DNA of 64,000 nt from Marinifilum sp965230805 (lineage in GTDB: Bacteria > Bacteroidota > Bacteroidia > Bacteroidales > Marinifilaceae). Below the pieces are notes generated by a model. It did no database searches. It saw only the letters and a program-made list of their open reading frames with translations, and was not told the origin of the DNA. The stretch covers positions 3,534,001 through 3,598,000 of the forward strand of contig NZ_OZ246019.1 of the NCBI RefSeq assembly GCF_965230805.1, read 5' to 3'. Shown piece by piece: positions 44,290-53,361 of the stretch; position 1 is the stretch's first letter; each line of letters opens with the position of its first letter. Made by a program: the position numbers and the translations under genes.

Positions 44290-45825
44290 TTATAAAGGAA
44301 TATTTCCATGTTTTTTAGGTGGATTTTGCTCACTCTTGTTGGTGCACATTTCCAATGCCTGAATCAGTTTATACCTACTTTCTTTTGGTTGAATAATTTC
44401 ATCAATATATCCCAATTCTGCCGCTTTATAGGGGTGAGCAAACTTATTGCGATAATCTTCAATTGCATCGGCACGATCCGATTCGGATAACCCTTTATGC
44501 ATAATGTTTACTGCACCTTCGGCACCCATTACTGCAATTTCGCCAGTTGGGTACGAATAATTGATATCTGCGCCAATATGTTTTGATGCCATTACATCGT
44601 AAGCACCACCGTAAGCTTTCCTGGTAATTAGGGTAATTTTTGGAACAGTTGCTTCGGCAAAGGCGTAAAGTAGTTTCGCTCCATGCTTGATGATACCACC
44701 GTATTCTTGTGCTGTACCAGGAAGGAAACCAGGAACATCCACGAAAGTGATTAAGGGAATGTTAAAAGCATCGCAGAAACGAACAAATCGAGCGGCTTTT
44801 GTAGAACTGTTGATATCTAAAACACCAGCCATATTAGCAGGATTATTCGCAACAATTCCGATGGGTTTTCCTGCTAAGCGTGCAAATCCAATGGTAATGT
44901 TTTGTGCGAAAAGCGGCATTACTTCAAAGAAATTGTGATCATCCACAATGGTTTCAATAATCTCTTTGATATCGTAAGGTTTGTTGGGATCGGCAGGAAC
45001 AATGCTTTGTAATTTTTCATCTTCACGATGGATGTTATCGGTACACGGTTTTACCGGAGGATCTTCCATATTATTTGATGGAAGGAAACTGATTAGCTCA
45101 CGTAGCATCATCATTGCCTGCTCATCGTTATCGGCAGTAAAGTGAGCCACTCCACTTTTTGAGTTGTGGGTTAATGCTCCGCCAAGCTCTTCTTTGCTTA
45201 CTTCTTCATGTGTTACCGTTTTAATTACATCAGGTCCGGTTACAAACATATAGCTTGTATCCTTTACCATCATTATAAAATCGGTAAGAGCAGGAGAGTA
45301 GACAGCTCCTCCGGCACAAGGACCCATGATAGCCGAAATCTGAGGAATTACCCCGGAACCTCTAACGTTTTGATAAAAGATATCAGCGTATCCGGCCAGA
45401 CTTTGAACTCCTTCTTGAATTCTCGCACCTCCCGAATCATTTAATCCAATAATTGGCGCACCCATTTTCATGGCCAATTTTGTTATTTTTACAATTTTAT
45501 CGGCATTGGCTCTACTTAATGAACCGCCAAATACAGTAAAGTCTTGGGCAAACACATAAACCAATCGTCCATCTATTTTGCCATAACCACAAACCACACC
45601 ATCACCCAGAATTTTATTTTTCTCCATTCCAAAGTCAGTCGATCGGTGTGTTACCATTTTATCAACTTCCACAAAAGTTTCAGGATCTAAAAGGTCGTTT
45701 ATTCTTTCCCGAGCAGTTTTTTTCCCAGCAGCATGATGCTTATCAATTCTCGTTTGTCCGCCTCCTTCTTCTGCAGCCTTATTTAATTCTTCAAATTTTT
45801 TGATTTTATCTTTTAATGTTAACAT
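44290..45825 (-). CDS. Acyl-CoA carboxylase carboxyltransferase subunit (propionyl-CoA carboxylase beta type)
   Basis: 511 residues, the usual length of PccB/MmdA carboxyltransferases. Motifs: KKTARERINDLLDPETFVEV, DFTVFGGSLS, PIIGLNDSGGARIQEGVQSL (first oxyanion region), ISAIMGPCAGGAVYSPALTD, VDVPGFLPGTAQEYGGIIKH (second oxyanion region) and ENPPKKHGNIPL at the end. It is the third gene of a minus-strand operon with biotin carboxylase and a biotin carrier, which argues for an ATP-dependent carboxylase rather than a decarboxylase. Propionyl-CoA is the likeliest substrate but acetyl-CoA cannot be excluded. Confidence 0.9.
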   Translation of the reverse strand: MLTLKDKIKKFEELNKAAEEGGGQTRIDKHHAAGKKTARERINDLLDPETFVEVDKMVTHRSTDFGMEKNKILGDGVVCGYGKIDGRLVYVFAQDFTVFGGSLSRANADKIVKITKLAMKMGAPIIGLNDSGGARIQEGVQSLAGYADIFYQNVRGSGVIPQISAIMGPCAGGAVYSPALTDFIMMVKDTSYMFVTGPDVIKTVTHEEVSKEELGGALTHNSKSGVAHFTADNDEQAMMMLRELISFLPSNNMEDPPVKPCTDNIHREDEKLQSIVPADPNKPYDIKEIIETIVDDHNFFEVMPLFAQNITIGFARLAGKPIGIVANNPANMAGVLDINSSTKAARFVRFCDAFNIPLITFVDVPGFLPGTAQEYGGIIKHGAKLLYAFAEATVPKITLITRKAYGGAYDVMASKHIGADINYSYPTGEIAVMGAEGAVNIMHKGLSESDRADAIEDYRNKFAHPYKAAELGYIDEIIQPKESRYKLIQALEMCTNKSEQNPPKKHGNIPL

Positions 45826-45858
45826 GGTCTATCCGTAAATTATAAATTCATAACTCGA

Positions 45859-46368
45859 TTAATCAATGAAAATTAATGGCTGATTACCATCAATGGTGTC
45901 ATCTTCATTAACAAATATCTCTTTAATTACACCATCCTTCATGGCTTTGTATTCACTCTCCATTTTCATTGCCGAAACAATGATTACGGTTTCTCCTTTA
46001 TTAACTTCCTGACCCAATTCTACCAGGATTTTAACCACTTTCCCTGGCATTGGAGAAGAAATCGTACTCTCGGCGGCTTCCAGATTTCCTTCATTTCGAG
46101 CCATTAAATATTTGCTTTCAGCATCAATAATTTCAGCTTCGTAAGAATGGTAAAAGGTATTTACTGTATATTTTTTTGGAGTGCCGTTTTCAATTAACTC
46201 CACATTATAAGAACGGCCTTTATACATCACCGAGTAAACTCCGTTTTCAACCTGCTGCATGTCCAGGTCGTATTCTCTGTTGTCAACTATAATTTTTACA
46301 TGATTGCCGTCTTCATTAAGAAGTTCAACATTGGCAATTCTTTGATCTAATTTTATTTCTAGTGCCAT
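45859..46368 (-). CDS. Biotin carboxyl carrier protein of the acyl-CoA carboxylase
   Basis: 169 residues. The C-terminal biotinyl domain (about 100-169) has ISSPMPGKVVKILVELGQEV and the biotinylation motif AMKME with the lysine near 135. The N-terminal 95 residues form a separate beta-rich domain (IKLDQRIANVELLNEDGN, YSVMYKGRSYNVELIE), probably the docking part. It lies between biotin carboxylase (20 bp gap) and carboxyltransferase (33 bp gap) genes. The carrier at 50073 is a paralogue belonging to the decarboxylase. Confidence 0.92.
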   Translation of the reverse strand: MALEIKLDQRIANVELLNEDGNHVKIIVDNREYDLDMQQVENGVYSVMYKGRSYNVELIENGTPKKYTVNTFYHSYEAEIIDAESKYLMARNEGNLEAAESTISSPMPGKVVKILVELGQEVNKGETVIIVSAMKMESEYKAMKDGVIKEIFVNEDDTIDGNQPLIFID

Positions 46369-46388
46369 AATATATTGCTTAAGTCTTT

Positions 46389-47912
46389 TTAATTTTCACT
46401 TGATCGGTATACACTTCTACGTCGACCAAAATCTTTCCATCTGCTCGAAACATTGGCTGTTTGATCCACTTGTGCATTTTTTAATTTGTGATGATAATCT
46501 AAAAAGGCTGTAACTATGGCCAGATCTTCGAATTGTTGCTTGGCTTCATCGTTGGCAAGTAAAAATTCTTCGTTATTCTGAATAAAATGAGTATCATAAG
46601 TTCCTTCTCTAAATTCCCGGCAGTCCATAATTCTTTCAAGAAATTTAATCGAAGTTTTTACACCTGTTATTTTGTATTCGTATAATGCTCTGCGCATCCT
46701 TTCGATTGCTTCTTCTCTGGTTCTTGCCCAAATGATTAGTTTGGAGATCATTGGATCGTAATGAATGGGAATTTCGTAGCCTTCATACACGTAACCGTCA
46801 GTTCTAACACCAAGCCCCATTGGTTCCGTTATGTGAGTTATCAAACCTGGACTGGGCATAAAATTATTGTCGGTGTCTTCAGCATAAATTCGGCATTCGA
46901 TTGCATGTCCAAACTGAAAGACTTCTGCTTGTTTGATTTTTAATTCCTTTCCTTCTGCAATTAGGATTTGTTGTTTTACAAGATCATAACCTGTTGTTCT
47001 TTCCGTGATTGGATGCTCTACCTGCAATCTGGTATTCATCTCCAGAAAGTAGAAATTATGGTCGTTGTCGGCTAAAAATTCTATGGTTCCGGCTCCGTAG
47101 TAGTTTACAGCTTTAGCTGCAGCTACTGCCGCTTCGCCCATTTTTGCTCTTAGTTCGGGAGTCATCAAAGGAGAAGGTGTTTCCTCAACTACTTTTTGGT
47201 GACGGCGCTGCACCGAACACTCTCGCTCGCACAAGTGAATTACGTTTCCATGTTGATCACCAAGAATCTGAAATTCGATATGATGAGGAGAGGAAATGTA
47301 TTTTTCTACATAAACGGAGTCATCACCAAAAGCAGTTCTTGCTTCTGATTTGGCAGCTCGAAGGGCATTAAGGATATTTTCTTCTTGATCCACCATTCGC
47401 ATTCCTTTACCACCGCCACCAGCGGATGCTTTGATCATTACTGGTAAACCTATTTCACGAATCACTTTAAGTGCAGTTTCATCATCGTTAAGATTTTCTT
47501 TGGTGCCAGGAACAACTGGAACGCCACCATCTATCATGGTTTGGCGGGCTGTAATTTTATCACCCATAGTAGAAATCACTTCAGGGGTAGGGCCAATAAA
47601 AATTATGCCTTCTTCCTCGCATCTTTTCGAAAACTCAGCATTCTCACTAAGGAATCCATATCCGGGATGTATGGCGTCTGATTTTGAGCGTTTGGCAACT
47701 TCTATAATCTTATCGATGTTTAAGTAGCTCTCTGCTGAAGCTGCGGGGCCAATATGATATGCCTGATCAGCATATCTTACATGCATTGATGTTCGGTCAA
47801 CATCGGAATACACCGCAACAGATTGAATTCCTAATTCTCTGCATGAACGCATTACTCGCAGAGCAATTTCACCTCGATTTGCAACAAGGACTTTTGAAAT
47901 CTTCTTACTCAT
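46389..47912 (-). CDS. Biotin carboxylase subunit of the acyl-CoA carboxylase
   Basis: 507 residues from the ATG at 47912 (MSKKISKVLVANRGEIALRV). A longer open frame from 47963 adds 17 residues before the conserved N-terminus and is rejected. It carries the ATP-grasp biotin carboxylase fold: HPGYGFLSENAEFSKRCEEE, KASAGGGGKGMRMV (glycine-rich loop), CSVQRRHQKVVEETPSP, FLEMNTRLQVEHPITE and the C-terminal domain HAIECRIYAED. The last residues (DFGRRRSVYRSSEN) are unusual. Carboxylates biotin with ATP and bicarbonate. Confidence 0.94.
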   Translation of the reverse strand: MSKKISKVLVANRGEIALRVMRSCRELGIQSVAVYSDVDRTSMHVRYADQAYHIGPAASAESYLNIDKIIEVAKRSKSDAIHPGYGFLSENAEFSKRCEEEGIIFIGPTPEVISTMGDKITARQTMIDGGVPVVPGTKENLNDDETALKVIREIGLPVMIKASAGGGGKGMRMVDQEENILNALRAAKSEARTAFGDDSVYVEKYISSPHHIEFQILGDQHGNVIHLCERECSVQRRHQKVVEETPSPLMTPELRAKMGEAAVAAAKAVNYYGAGTIEFLADNDHNFYFLEMNTRLQVEHPITERTTGYDLVKQQILIAEGKELKIKQAEVFQFGHAIECRIYAEDTDNNFMPSPGLITHITEPMGLGVRTDGYVYEGYEIPIHYDPMISKLIIWARTREEAIERMRRALYEYKITGVKTSIKFLERIMDCREFREGTYDTHFIQNNEEFLLANDEAKQQFEDLAIVTAFLDYHHKLKNAQVDQTANVSSRWKDFGRRRSVYRSSEN

Positions 47913-47981
47913 AGTTTTGGTTAATTGTTGATTCGGCTTTGTAAAAGCCTTTTGTTGAGTCAATTATATACTATTAAATTA

Positions 47982-48038
47982 GGCATGTTTTCCCCAAAAA
48001 AAGATAACGCACAACAAAAACATGTTGTGTAACATGCC
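47982..48038. promoter_or_regulatory. Nested inverted repeats around the carboxylase operon promoter
   Basis: Outer pair GGCATGT (47982-47988) / ACATGCC (48032-48038) and inner pair CACAACA (48010-48016) / TGTTGTG (48023-48029). Between the left arms lies a minus-strand TATCTTTT box (48002-48009), a plausible -7 element for the biotin carboxylase gene. A separate palindrome GACATATGTC is at 48081-48090. The rest of the gap (47913-48305) shows only the terminator at 48251. Confidence 0.45.
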
Positions 48039-48250
48039 AAAAATAGTTAAAAAATCGAAGTTTCCAAGTGATTAGATATGGACATATGTCAATTTACTCT
48101 ACCGGGAGAACATGACAATAGTCATATGATTGTGTGATTGAATGAGCAATACAGGTATAAGTTTAGCAGTCCGATTTTGATTACAAATATTCTCCTCGGA
48201 AAATGAGCTGACAATTCTCAAAATCATTTTAGGCTAAAGAAAGAGTAGAC

Positions 48251-48283
48251 AAAAAAAGGACTGTCGATTACTCAACAGTCCTT
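48251..48283 (-). terminator. Terminator of the methylmalonyl-CoA decarboxylase operon
   Basis: On the minus strand AAGGACTGT/ACAGTCCTT followed by TTTTT, 23 bp past the stop at 48306. Confidence 0.88.
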
Positions 48284-48305
48284 GTGATTATATATCAACA
48301 ATAGC

Positions 48306-49940
48306 TTACATCAAGAAGCTTAATAGGATACCAGCGCCTACAGCCGAACCAATTACCCCTGATACGTTAGGAGCCATTGCATGCATTAATAGGTGATTTG
48401 ACGGATCGTTTTGTAATCCCATATTCTGAACTACACGAGCACTATCTGGTACCGCCGATACACCTGCAGCACCAATCATTGGGTTGATAGGGCGATCTTT
48501 TGGTGATAACCAGTTCATGATTTTTGCAAAAAATACACCTCCAGCAGTTGCAATGATAAACGAAGCTGCACCAAGACCAAAAATCATGATAGAGTCGGCA
48601 GTTAAGAACACATCAGCCTGAGTAGAAGCACCAACTGTAACACCCAACAAGATGGTTATGGTATTGATTAAAGCATTGCTTGCAGTATCTGCCAAACGGT
48701 TTGTAACAGTTGACTCTTTTAACAAGTTACCAAAGAATAACATGCCCAATAAAGGCAGAGCTGTTGGCGAAATGTATGCAGTCAACAACAATCCTACAAG
48801 TGGGAAGATAATTTTCTCGAGACGAGTTACAGCACGCGGGGGCTTCATCTTTATCTTTCTTTCCTTTTTAGTTGTAAGTAGGTTGATGATTGGAGGCTGA
48901 ATGACAGGAACCAAGGCCATGTAGGAATAAGCAGCAATCGCAATAGGGCCAATCAGGTTCTTTACGGTTTCACCATTAGCCATTACGTTCATACCATTCG
49001 CCAATTTTGACGAAAGGAAGATTGCTGTTGGGCCGTCGGCACCACCAATAATACCAATTGCTCCTGCTTCTGGTGGAGCAAAACCTAACCACAGAGCACC
49101 AAGGAAAGTAGCAAAAATACCAACCTGTGCTGCAGCTCCCAATACCATTAATCTTGGGTTTGAAATCAAAGATGAAAAATCGGTCATAGCACCAATTCCC
49201 AAGAAAATTAGCGGTGGATACCATCCGTTTACTACCCCGGAATATAGAATATTCATTACGGAACCTGGTTCGTAGATACCCAACTTCAAATTAAAGTCTA
49301 CCGCCTGGAACATAGGAATATTACCGATAATGATGCCTGTACCAATAGGAATCAATAGTAAAGGTTCATAATCATATCTAATTGCTAAGAATATGAAAAC
49401 CAAACCAATCAACACCATCAACAAGTGGCCACCTGTAACGTTAGCAAATCCGGTAAATTCATAAAAGTTTTTTAATCCAACTTCTGCACTAGAGTTGTGT
49501 TCACTGTCTAATATGGGATTTCCAAAATTTAAGAAATCGCCTTCCAATTTAGCAACACGCTTGCCAATTTGAAGCGTTTCAGTAGTTGTTACATATGCAT
49601 TTGAACCTGAGTTAGGGTCAGTATTCTTATGCAAGTGAATAACTTCTTTAGGATTAAAAGTCATTGTTAAGTTAGTACCATTTAGTACCCAATTACCTGT
49701 AAACCTCTGCTTAATAGAGTCCATTGTAAAGGAATTGTCCTTTTTGAACTGGATCGTTTTGTAACGTTTTACCGTTTTATTCGATTCACCAATTGGATTT
49801 GGGATGTAACCATCTGTATGATTTACCCATTTTCCCCTGGTTAATTTTGTCGTTGTATCCTCCTGATCTTGTGCAACAGAGTTTATAGCAAAACCCATTA
49901 GCAAAATCATCGAGAATATCAATATATAAAGTTTTCTCAT
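48306..49940 (-). CDS. Sodium-pumping decarboxylase beta subunit with N-terminal extension
   Basis: Integral membrane subunit (OadB/MmdB family) that decarboxylates carboxybiotin and exports Na+. 544 residues from the ATG at 49940, where a signal peptide begins (MRKLYILIFSMILLMGFAIN then SVAQ). The usual OadB core starts near residue 170 (LLMVLIGLVFIFLAIRYDYE) with GIGAMTDFSSLISNPR, GIIGGADGPTAIFLSSKLA and GAAGVSAVPDSARVVQNMG. OadB is normally about 380-440 residues. The extra 150 residues before it (LTRGKWVNHTDGYIPNP, FTGNWVLNGTNLTMTFNPKE) look like an exported beta-barrel or lipocalin-like domain. Last gene of the mce-mmdA operon. Confidence 0.92.
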   Translation of the reverse strand: MRKLYILIFSMILLMGFAINSVAQDQEDTTTKLTRGKWVNHTDGYIPNPIGESNKTVKRYKTIQFKKDNSFTMDSIKQRFTGNWVLNGTNLTMTFNPKEVIHLHKNTDPNSGSNAYVTTTETLQIGKRVAKLEGDFLNFGNPILDSEHNSSAEVGLKNFYEFTGFANVTGGHLLMVLIGLVFIFLAIRYDYEPLLLIPIGTGIIIGNIPMFQAVDFNLKLGIYEPGSVMNILYSGVVNGWYPPLIFLGIGAMTDFSSLISNPRLMVLGAAAQVGIFATFLGALWLGFAPPEAGAIGIIGGADGPTAIFLSSKLANGMNVMANGETVKNLIGPIAIAAYSYMALVPVIQPPIINLLTTKKERKIKMKPPRAVTRLEKIIFPLVGLLLTAYISPTALPLLGMLFFGNLLKESTVTNRLADTASNALINTITILLGVTVGASTQADVFLTADSIMIFGLGAASFIIATAGGVFFAKIMNWLSPKDRPINPMIGAAGVSAVPDSARVVQNMGLQNDPSNHLLMHAMAPNVSGVIGSAVGAGILLSFLM

Positions 49941-50072
49941 TAGTCTATTAATGTTTAATGATCGATGATTCATGCCTAATGGAAAAGCAGCAATTTGAAG
50001 CAAACCACACGCAAGAATTTACAAGCAATTGCTAAAAATGGAATTAAGCATTAATCATCAAACATTCATCAT

Positions 50073-50495
50073 TTATGAAATTTCTATTAGAACATCATCC
50101 TGAAGTACACTATCGCCTACTCCAACTTTAATGGCTTTAACAGTACCTCCCTTTTCAGCCATCACATTGTTTTCCATCTTCATTGCTTCCATTACCAACA
50201 AGGTATCACCTGGGTTAATGGTATCGCCAACCGCAACGTTGATTTTAATAATGCTACCTGGAAGGGGAGCCTTTATAGTAATTGCACCAGCACCACCTTT
50301 TTGAATTTTTCCTTCTCCTGGTTTGTTTACAACAGGCTTACGAACTAGTCTGGGAGTTTTAGTTGCTTTTTCTTCAACGTGTACATCCACATCGTAACTA
50401 GTTCCGTTCACTTCAATTTTGGCATTCGATCCTTCAAAATCCTTGATTTCTACATCGTATTCCTGCCCTCTTATCGTAAATTTGAACTTCTTCAT
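50073..50495 (-). CDS. Biotin carrier subunit of methylmalonyl-CoA decarboxylase
   Basis: 140 residues. The N-terminal region (1-60) is a small beta domain (FKFTIRGQEYDVEIKDFEG). The biotinyl domain has TIKAPLPGSIIKINVAVGDT and AMKMEN, with the biotinylated lysine near 106. A Pro/Lys/Ala linker (ATKTPRLVRKPVVNKPGEGK) links the two, typical of MmdC-type mobile carriers. It starts 3 bp after oadG and carries the carboxyl group from MmdA to the membrane subunit. Confidence 0.93.
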   Translation of the reverse strand: MKKFKFTIRGQEYDVEIKDFEGSNAKIEVNGTSYDVDVHVEEKATKTPRLVRKPVVNKPGEGKIQKGGAGAITIKAPLPGSIIKINVAVGDTINPGDTLLVMEAMKMENNVMAEKGGTVKAIKVGVGDSVLQDDVLIEIS

Positions 50496-50498
50496 TTT

Positions 50499-50849
50499 TT
50501 ATCTTGGTTGATTATTTACCCCATAAATCTTAGAACTCCATGGAGAATAATTCTTAGTAACTTTTTTAATTGTGATGATATTGCTTTCTTCATCGTGCAA
50601 TTGGTTAAAGTGCATATGTAAAGCCATTGCAATAGCAGCATTTACATTTCCTTCAACCGTTAAATCATCAACTTCTGCGCAAGGCTTTCCTTCTTTTACA
50701 AGCTTCTTTCTCAAATTAAGATGCAAAAGTTTAGGCAAATTCGTAAAAACAATAACCAAAAGTACCAATGCAACAAATACAATTGAGTACCCCACTAATG
50801 CTACTGTCCATCCTCCTTGACTTCCTATAGATAATAAATTCATCATCAT
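50499..50849 (-). CDS. OadG-type gamma/delta subunit of the sodium pump
   Basis: 116 residues with one N-terminal membrane helix (WTVALVGYSIVFVALVLLVI) and a cytosolic tail, the form of OadG/MmdD subunits that hold the carboxyltransferase to the membrane part. The start has three consecutive ATG codons, so the exact start is uncertain by two residues. The C-terminal tail (VNAAIAMALHMHFNQLHDEE, then SNIITIKKV) fits Bacteroidota members. It lies 11 bp after mmdA. Confidence 0.88.
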   Translation of the reverse strand: MMMNLLSIGSQGGWTVALVGYSIVFVALVLLVIVFTNLPKLLHLNLRKKLVKEGKPCAEVDDLTVEGNVNAAIAMALHMHFNQLHDEESNIITIKKVTKNYSPWSSKIYGVNNQPR

Positions 50850-50860
50850 AGTGCTATTTT

Positions 50861-52417
50861 TTACAATGGAATATTAGAGTGCTTCTTAGGTGGATTCACC
50901 AACTTCTTGGTCTGTAGAGACTGGAATGCTCGAATTACACGGAAGCGTGTATTTCTTGGCTCAATTACATCATCAATGTAACCGTAAGAAGCAGCATTGT
51001 AAGGATTAGCAAATGCTTCGTTGTACTCACTTTCTTTCTCTTCGATGAACTTCACTTTTTCATCTTCGTTCAATTCGGCAAGCTTTCTTCCGTGAAGAAC
51101 TTCAATAGCTCCTTTAGCACCCATTACTGCGATTTCAGCAGTTGGCCAAGCATAATTCAAATCACCACGAAGTTGCTTAGAAGACATTACATCGTGAGCA
51201 CCACCGTAAGATTTTCTAAGAGTAATAGTTACTTTAGGTACCGTAGCTTCACCATATGCGAACATCAATTTCGCGCCATGAGTAATGATACCTCCAAATT
51301 CTTGTCCTGATCCAGGTAGGAATCCAGGCACATCAACCAATGTTAAAATTGGAATATTGAAACAGTCGCAGAAACGGATAAATCTAGCCGCTTTTCTAGA
51401 TGATTCAATATCAAGAACGCCAGCAAGGAAGTTTGGTTGATTAGCAACCACACCTACTGACATTCCACCCATACGTGTAAAACCAACAATAATATTTTTA
51501 GCATAGTGGCGATGAACCTCCAAGAATTCTGTATCGTCAGCAATTGCATAAATAACATCCTTCATATCGTAAGGCATGTTAGGGTTATCAGGAATAATAT
51601 CATTAAGAATGTCTTCCATTCTATCAATAGGATCGGTACACGCTACGATAGGAGCTTCTTCTAAATTATTTGAAGGCATGTAAGATAACAACTTCCGGAT
51701 AATAGCGATACCTTCTTCTTCATCTTCCAACATAAAGTGAGAAACACCTGATTTAGAAGCGTGCATTTTAGCACCACCAAGATCCTCTACTGTGATATCC
51801 TCACCAGTTACTGTTTTTACAACCTTAGGACCAGTAACAAACATGTAGGATTTCTCTTCTGTCATCATAATGAAGTCAGTTAATGCCGGGGAATAAACAG
51901 CACCACCTGCACAAGGACCGAAAATTGCAGAAATCTGAGGAATTACACCAGAAGCAAGAATATTTCTTTCGAAGATTTCAGCATATCCTGCCAAAGCAGT
52001 TACACCTTCCTGAATACGAGCTCCTCCTGAATCGTTTAAACCGATAACCGGGGCACCCATTTTCATTGCCATATCCATGATCTTGCAGATCTTTTGCGCG
52101 AAAGTTTCCGATAAGGAACCTCCAAAAACTGTAAAATCCTGAGAGAATACAAATACCAATCGTCCATCGATAGTACCTTGTCCGGTTACAACACCATCAC
52201 CCAAGAATTTGGTTTTTTCCATACCAAAATTAGTACAACGGTGAGATACGAACATATCGAATTCTTCAAAACTTCCCTCATCAAGAAGCATGTCGATTCT
52301 TTCACGAGCTGTGTATTTGCCTTTCTTGTGTTGAGATGCAATTCTTTTTTCACCTCCTCCAAGCTTAGCCTCTGCTCTTAAATCAATTAATTTTTTAATC
52401 TTATCCTGACTAGCCAT
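50861..52417 (-). CDS. mmdA: Methylmalonyl-CoA decarboxylase carboxyltransferase subunit
   Basis: 518 residues. Transfers the carboxyl group from methylmalonyl-CoA to the biotin carrier, giving propionyl-CoA. It shares motifs with the paralogue at 44290: GKYTARERIDMLLDEGSFEE, PVIGLNDSGGARIQEGVTAL, ISAIFGPCAGGAVYSPALTD, VDVPGFLPGSGQEFGGIITH, terminal PPKKHSNIPL. Being in one operon with epimerase, OadG, biotin carrier and OadB, and without biotin carboxylase, it belongs to the Na+-pumping decarboxylase. The pathway is the propionate end of succinate fermentation or its reverse. Confidence 0.93.
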   Translation of the reverse strand: MASQDKIKKLIDLRAEAKLGGGEKRIASQHKKGKYTARERIDMLLDEGSFEEFDMFVSHRCTNFGMEKTKFLGDGVVTGQGTIDGRLVFVFSQDFTVFGGSLSETFAQKICKIMDMAMKMGAPVIGLNDSGGARIQEGVTALAGYAEIFERNILASGVIPQISAIFGPCAGGAVYSPALTDFIMMTEEKSYMFVTGPKVVKTVTGEDITVEDLGGAKMHASKSGVSHFMLEDEEEGIAIIRKLLSYMPSNNLEEAPIVACTDPIDRMEDILNDIIPDNPNMPYDMKDVIYAIADDTEFLEVHRHYAKNIIVGFTRMGGMSVGVVANQPNFLAGVLDIESSRKAARFIRFCDCFNIPILTLVDVPGFLPGSGQEFGGIITHGAKLMFAYGEATVPKVTITLRKSYGGAHDVMSSKQLRGDLNYAWPTAEIAVMGAKGAIEVLHGRKLAELNEDEKVKFIEEKESEYNEAFANPYNAASYGYIDDVIEPRNTRFRVIRAFQSLQTKKLVNPPKKHSNIPL

Positions 52418-52452
52418 AACTATTGTTGAGTTATTATATATTTATAGAGTTA

Positions 52453-52857
52453 TTATTTTGTGCCGCAAAGTTCTGTTAAAACCCTCATTGTTGATTTTGG
52501 ATGTAAGAATCCGATCTTTAAACCTTCAGCACCATCACGAGGAGCCTTGTCGATTACCTGGCAACCAGCTTCCTGTGCATCATTCAATGCTTCTTGCACA
52601 TCTTCAACAGCAAAAGCCAAATGATGCATTCCACCGCCTGTTTTCTCAACAAATTTTCCAATTGGTCCTTCAGGATCAGTTGATTCTAACAATTCAATTT
52701 TTGTATCTCCAAGTTTAAAAAAAGCCGTTTTTACTTTCTGATCAACAACTTCTTCAATTGCGTAACACTCCAAGCCCAATACTTTTTCATAAAATGGGAT
52801 AGCTTCTTCTAAGCTTTTTACAGCGATACCGATATGTTCAATATGCGATGGTTTCAT
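52453..52857 (-). CDS. mce: Methylmalonyl-CoA epimerase
   Basis: 134 residues of the glyoxalase/VOC fold. Interconverts (R)- and (S)-methylmalonyl-CoA, linking the B12-dependent mutase to the decarboxylase. Motifs: IEHIGIAVKSLEEAIPFYEK (first metal His), KTAFFKLGDTKIELLESTDP, and GGGMHHLAFAVEDVQEAL (second metal His), ending with the Glu-containing FLHPKSTMRVLTEL region. First gene of the minus-strand operon; a promoter-like TATTTTTG lies 30 bp upstream. Confidence 0.94.
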   Translation of the reverse strand: MKPSHIEHIGIAVKSLEEAIPFYEKVLGLECYAIEEVVDQKVKTAFFKLGDTKIELLESTDPEGPIGKFVEKTGGGMHHLAFAVEDVQEALNDAQEAGCQVIDKAPRDGAEGLKIGFLHPKSTMRVLTELCGTK

Positions 52858-52886
52858 GTTTTTGAATGTTTTAAATTAATACTCGA

Positions 52887-52894
52887 CAAAAATA
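52887..52894 (-). promoter_or_regulatory. Putative promoter of the mce-mmdA operon
   Basis: On the minus strand TATTTTTG fits TAnnTTTG, 30 bp before the mce start. Confidence 0.5.
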
Positions 52895-53129
52895 TCTAAT
52901 CCTAAATTTCTATTCAATGATCTTGAACACTATAAAAGTTGTTCTTCAACATGTTCTTAATAAAGTTTCAAAAATCTTTAATTCTTGTTTATCTGAATAT
53001 TAACACTATTTGCGGATTCAAATTACACAGATCAGAAGCAAAATCTCCGAAAACCTTTGCATCCATATGCGTCATTTTTATTTGAGAATGTCAAAGGAAG
53101 TTAATTTATTTAAGATCCGCAGTAAGAAT

Positions 53130-53178
53130 TCTGAAAGAATAACAGCCTGTATTAAGAATTTTCAGTCGAATTCAGCTT
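53130..53178. repeat. Possible relic of the MITE-like element
   Basis: GAAAGAATAACAGCCTGTAT then TAAGAATTTT resembles the element block GAAAGAATAGTGCGGGCTAT then TTTGAGGAATTTTT. It is followed by TCGAATTCAGCTTA (compare TCGAACTCACGTTA). The rest of the 500-bp gap between mce and purL shows only the two promoters. Confidence 0.35.
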
Positions 53179-53312
53179 AGTATATTCTTCTACATTTCAG
53201 AACAAAACAGCATGAATTGGATCTTTCTAATCTACCCTATAAAAAAGGATCCTGCTATTCATGATTCAGGCAAATCAATACATGATAAAAGTAAAAATGC
53301 AAGTCTTTTATT

Positions 53313-53320
53313 TATATTTG
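53313..53320 (+). promoter_or_regulatory. Putative purL promoter (TATATTTG)
   Basis: TATATTTG fits TAnnTTTG, 41 bp before the purL start. Confidence 0.5.
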
Positions 53321-53361
53321 CAGTTTGAAACAACATTCAACCAATTTTATAAACTTATAAG

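Noticed and set aside
47913..47963. N-terminal extension of the biotin carboxylase
   Set aside because: The family N-terminus (KVLVANRGEIA) follows directly after the ATG at 47912; the extra residues are low-complexity.
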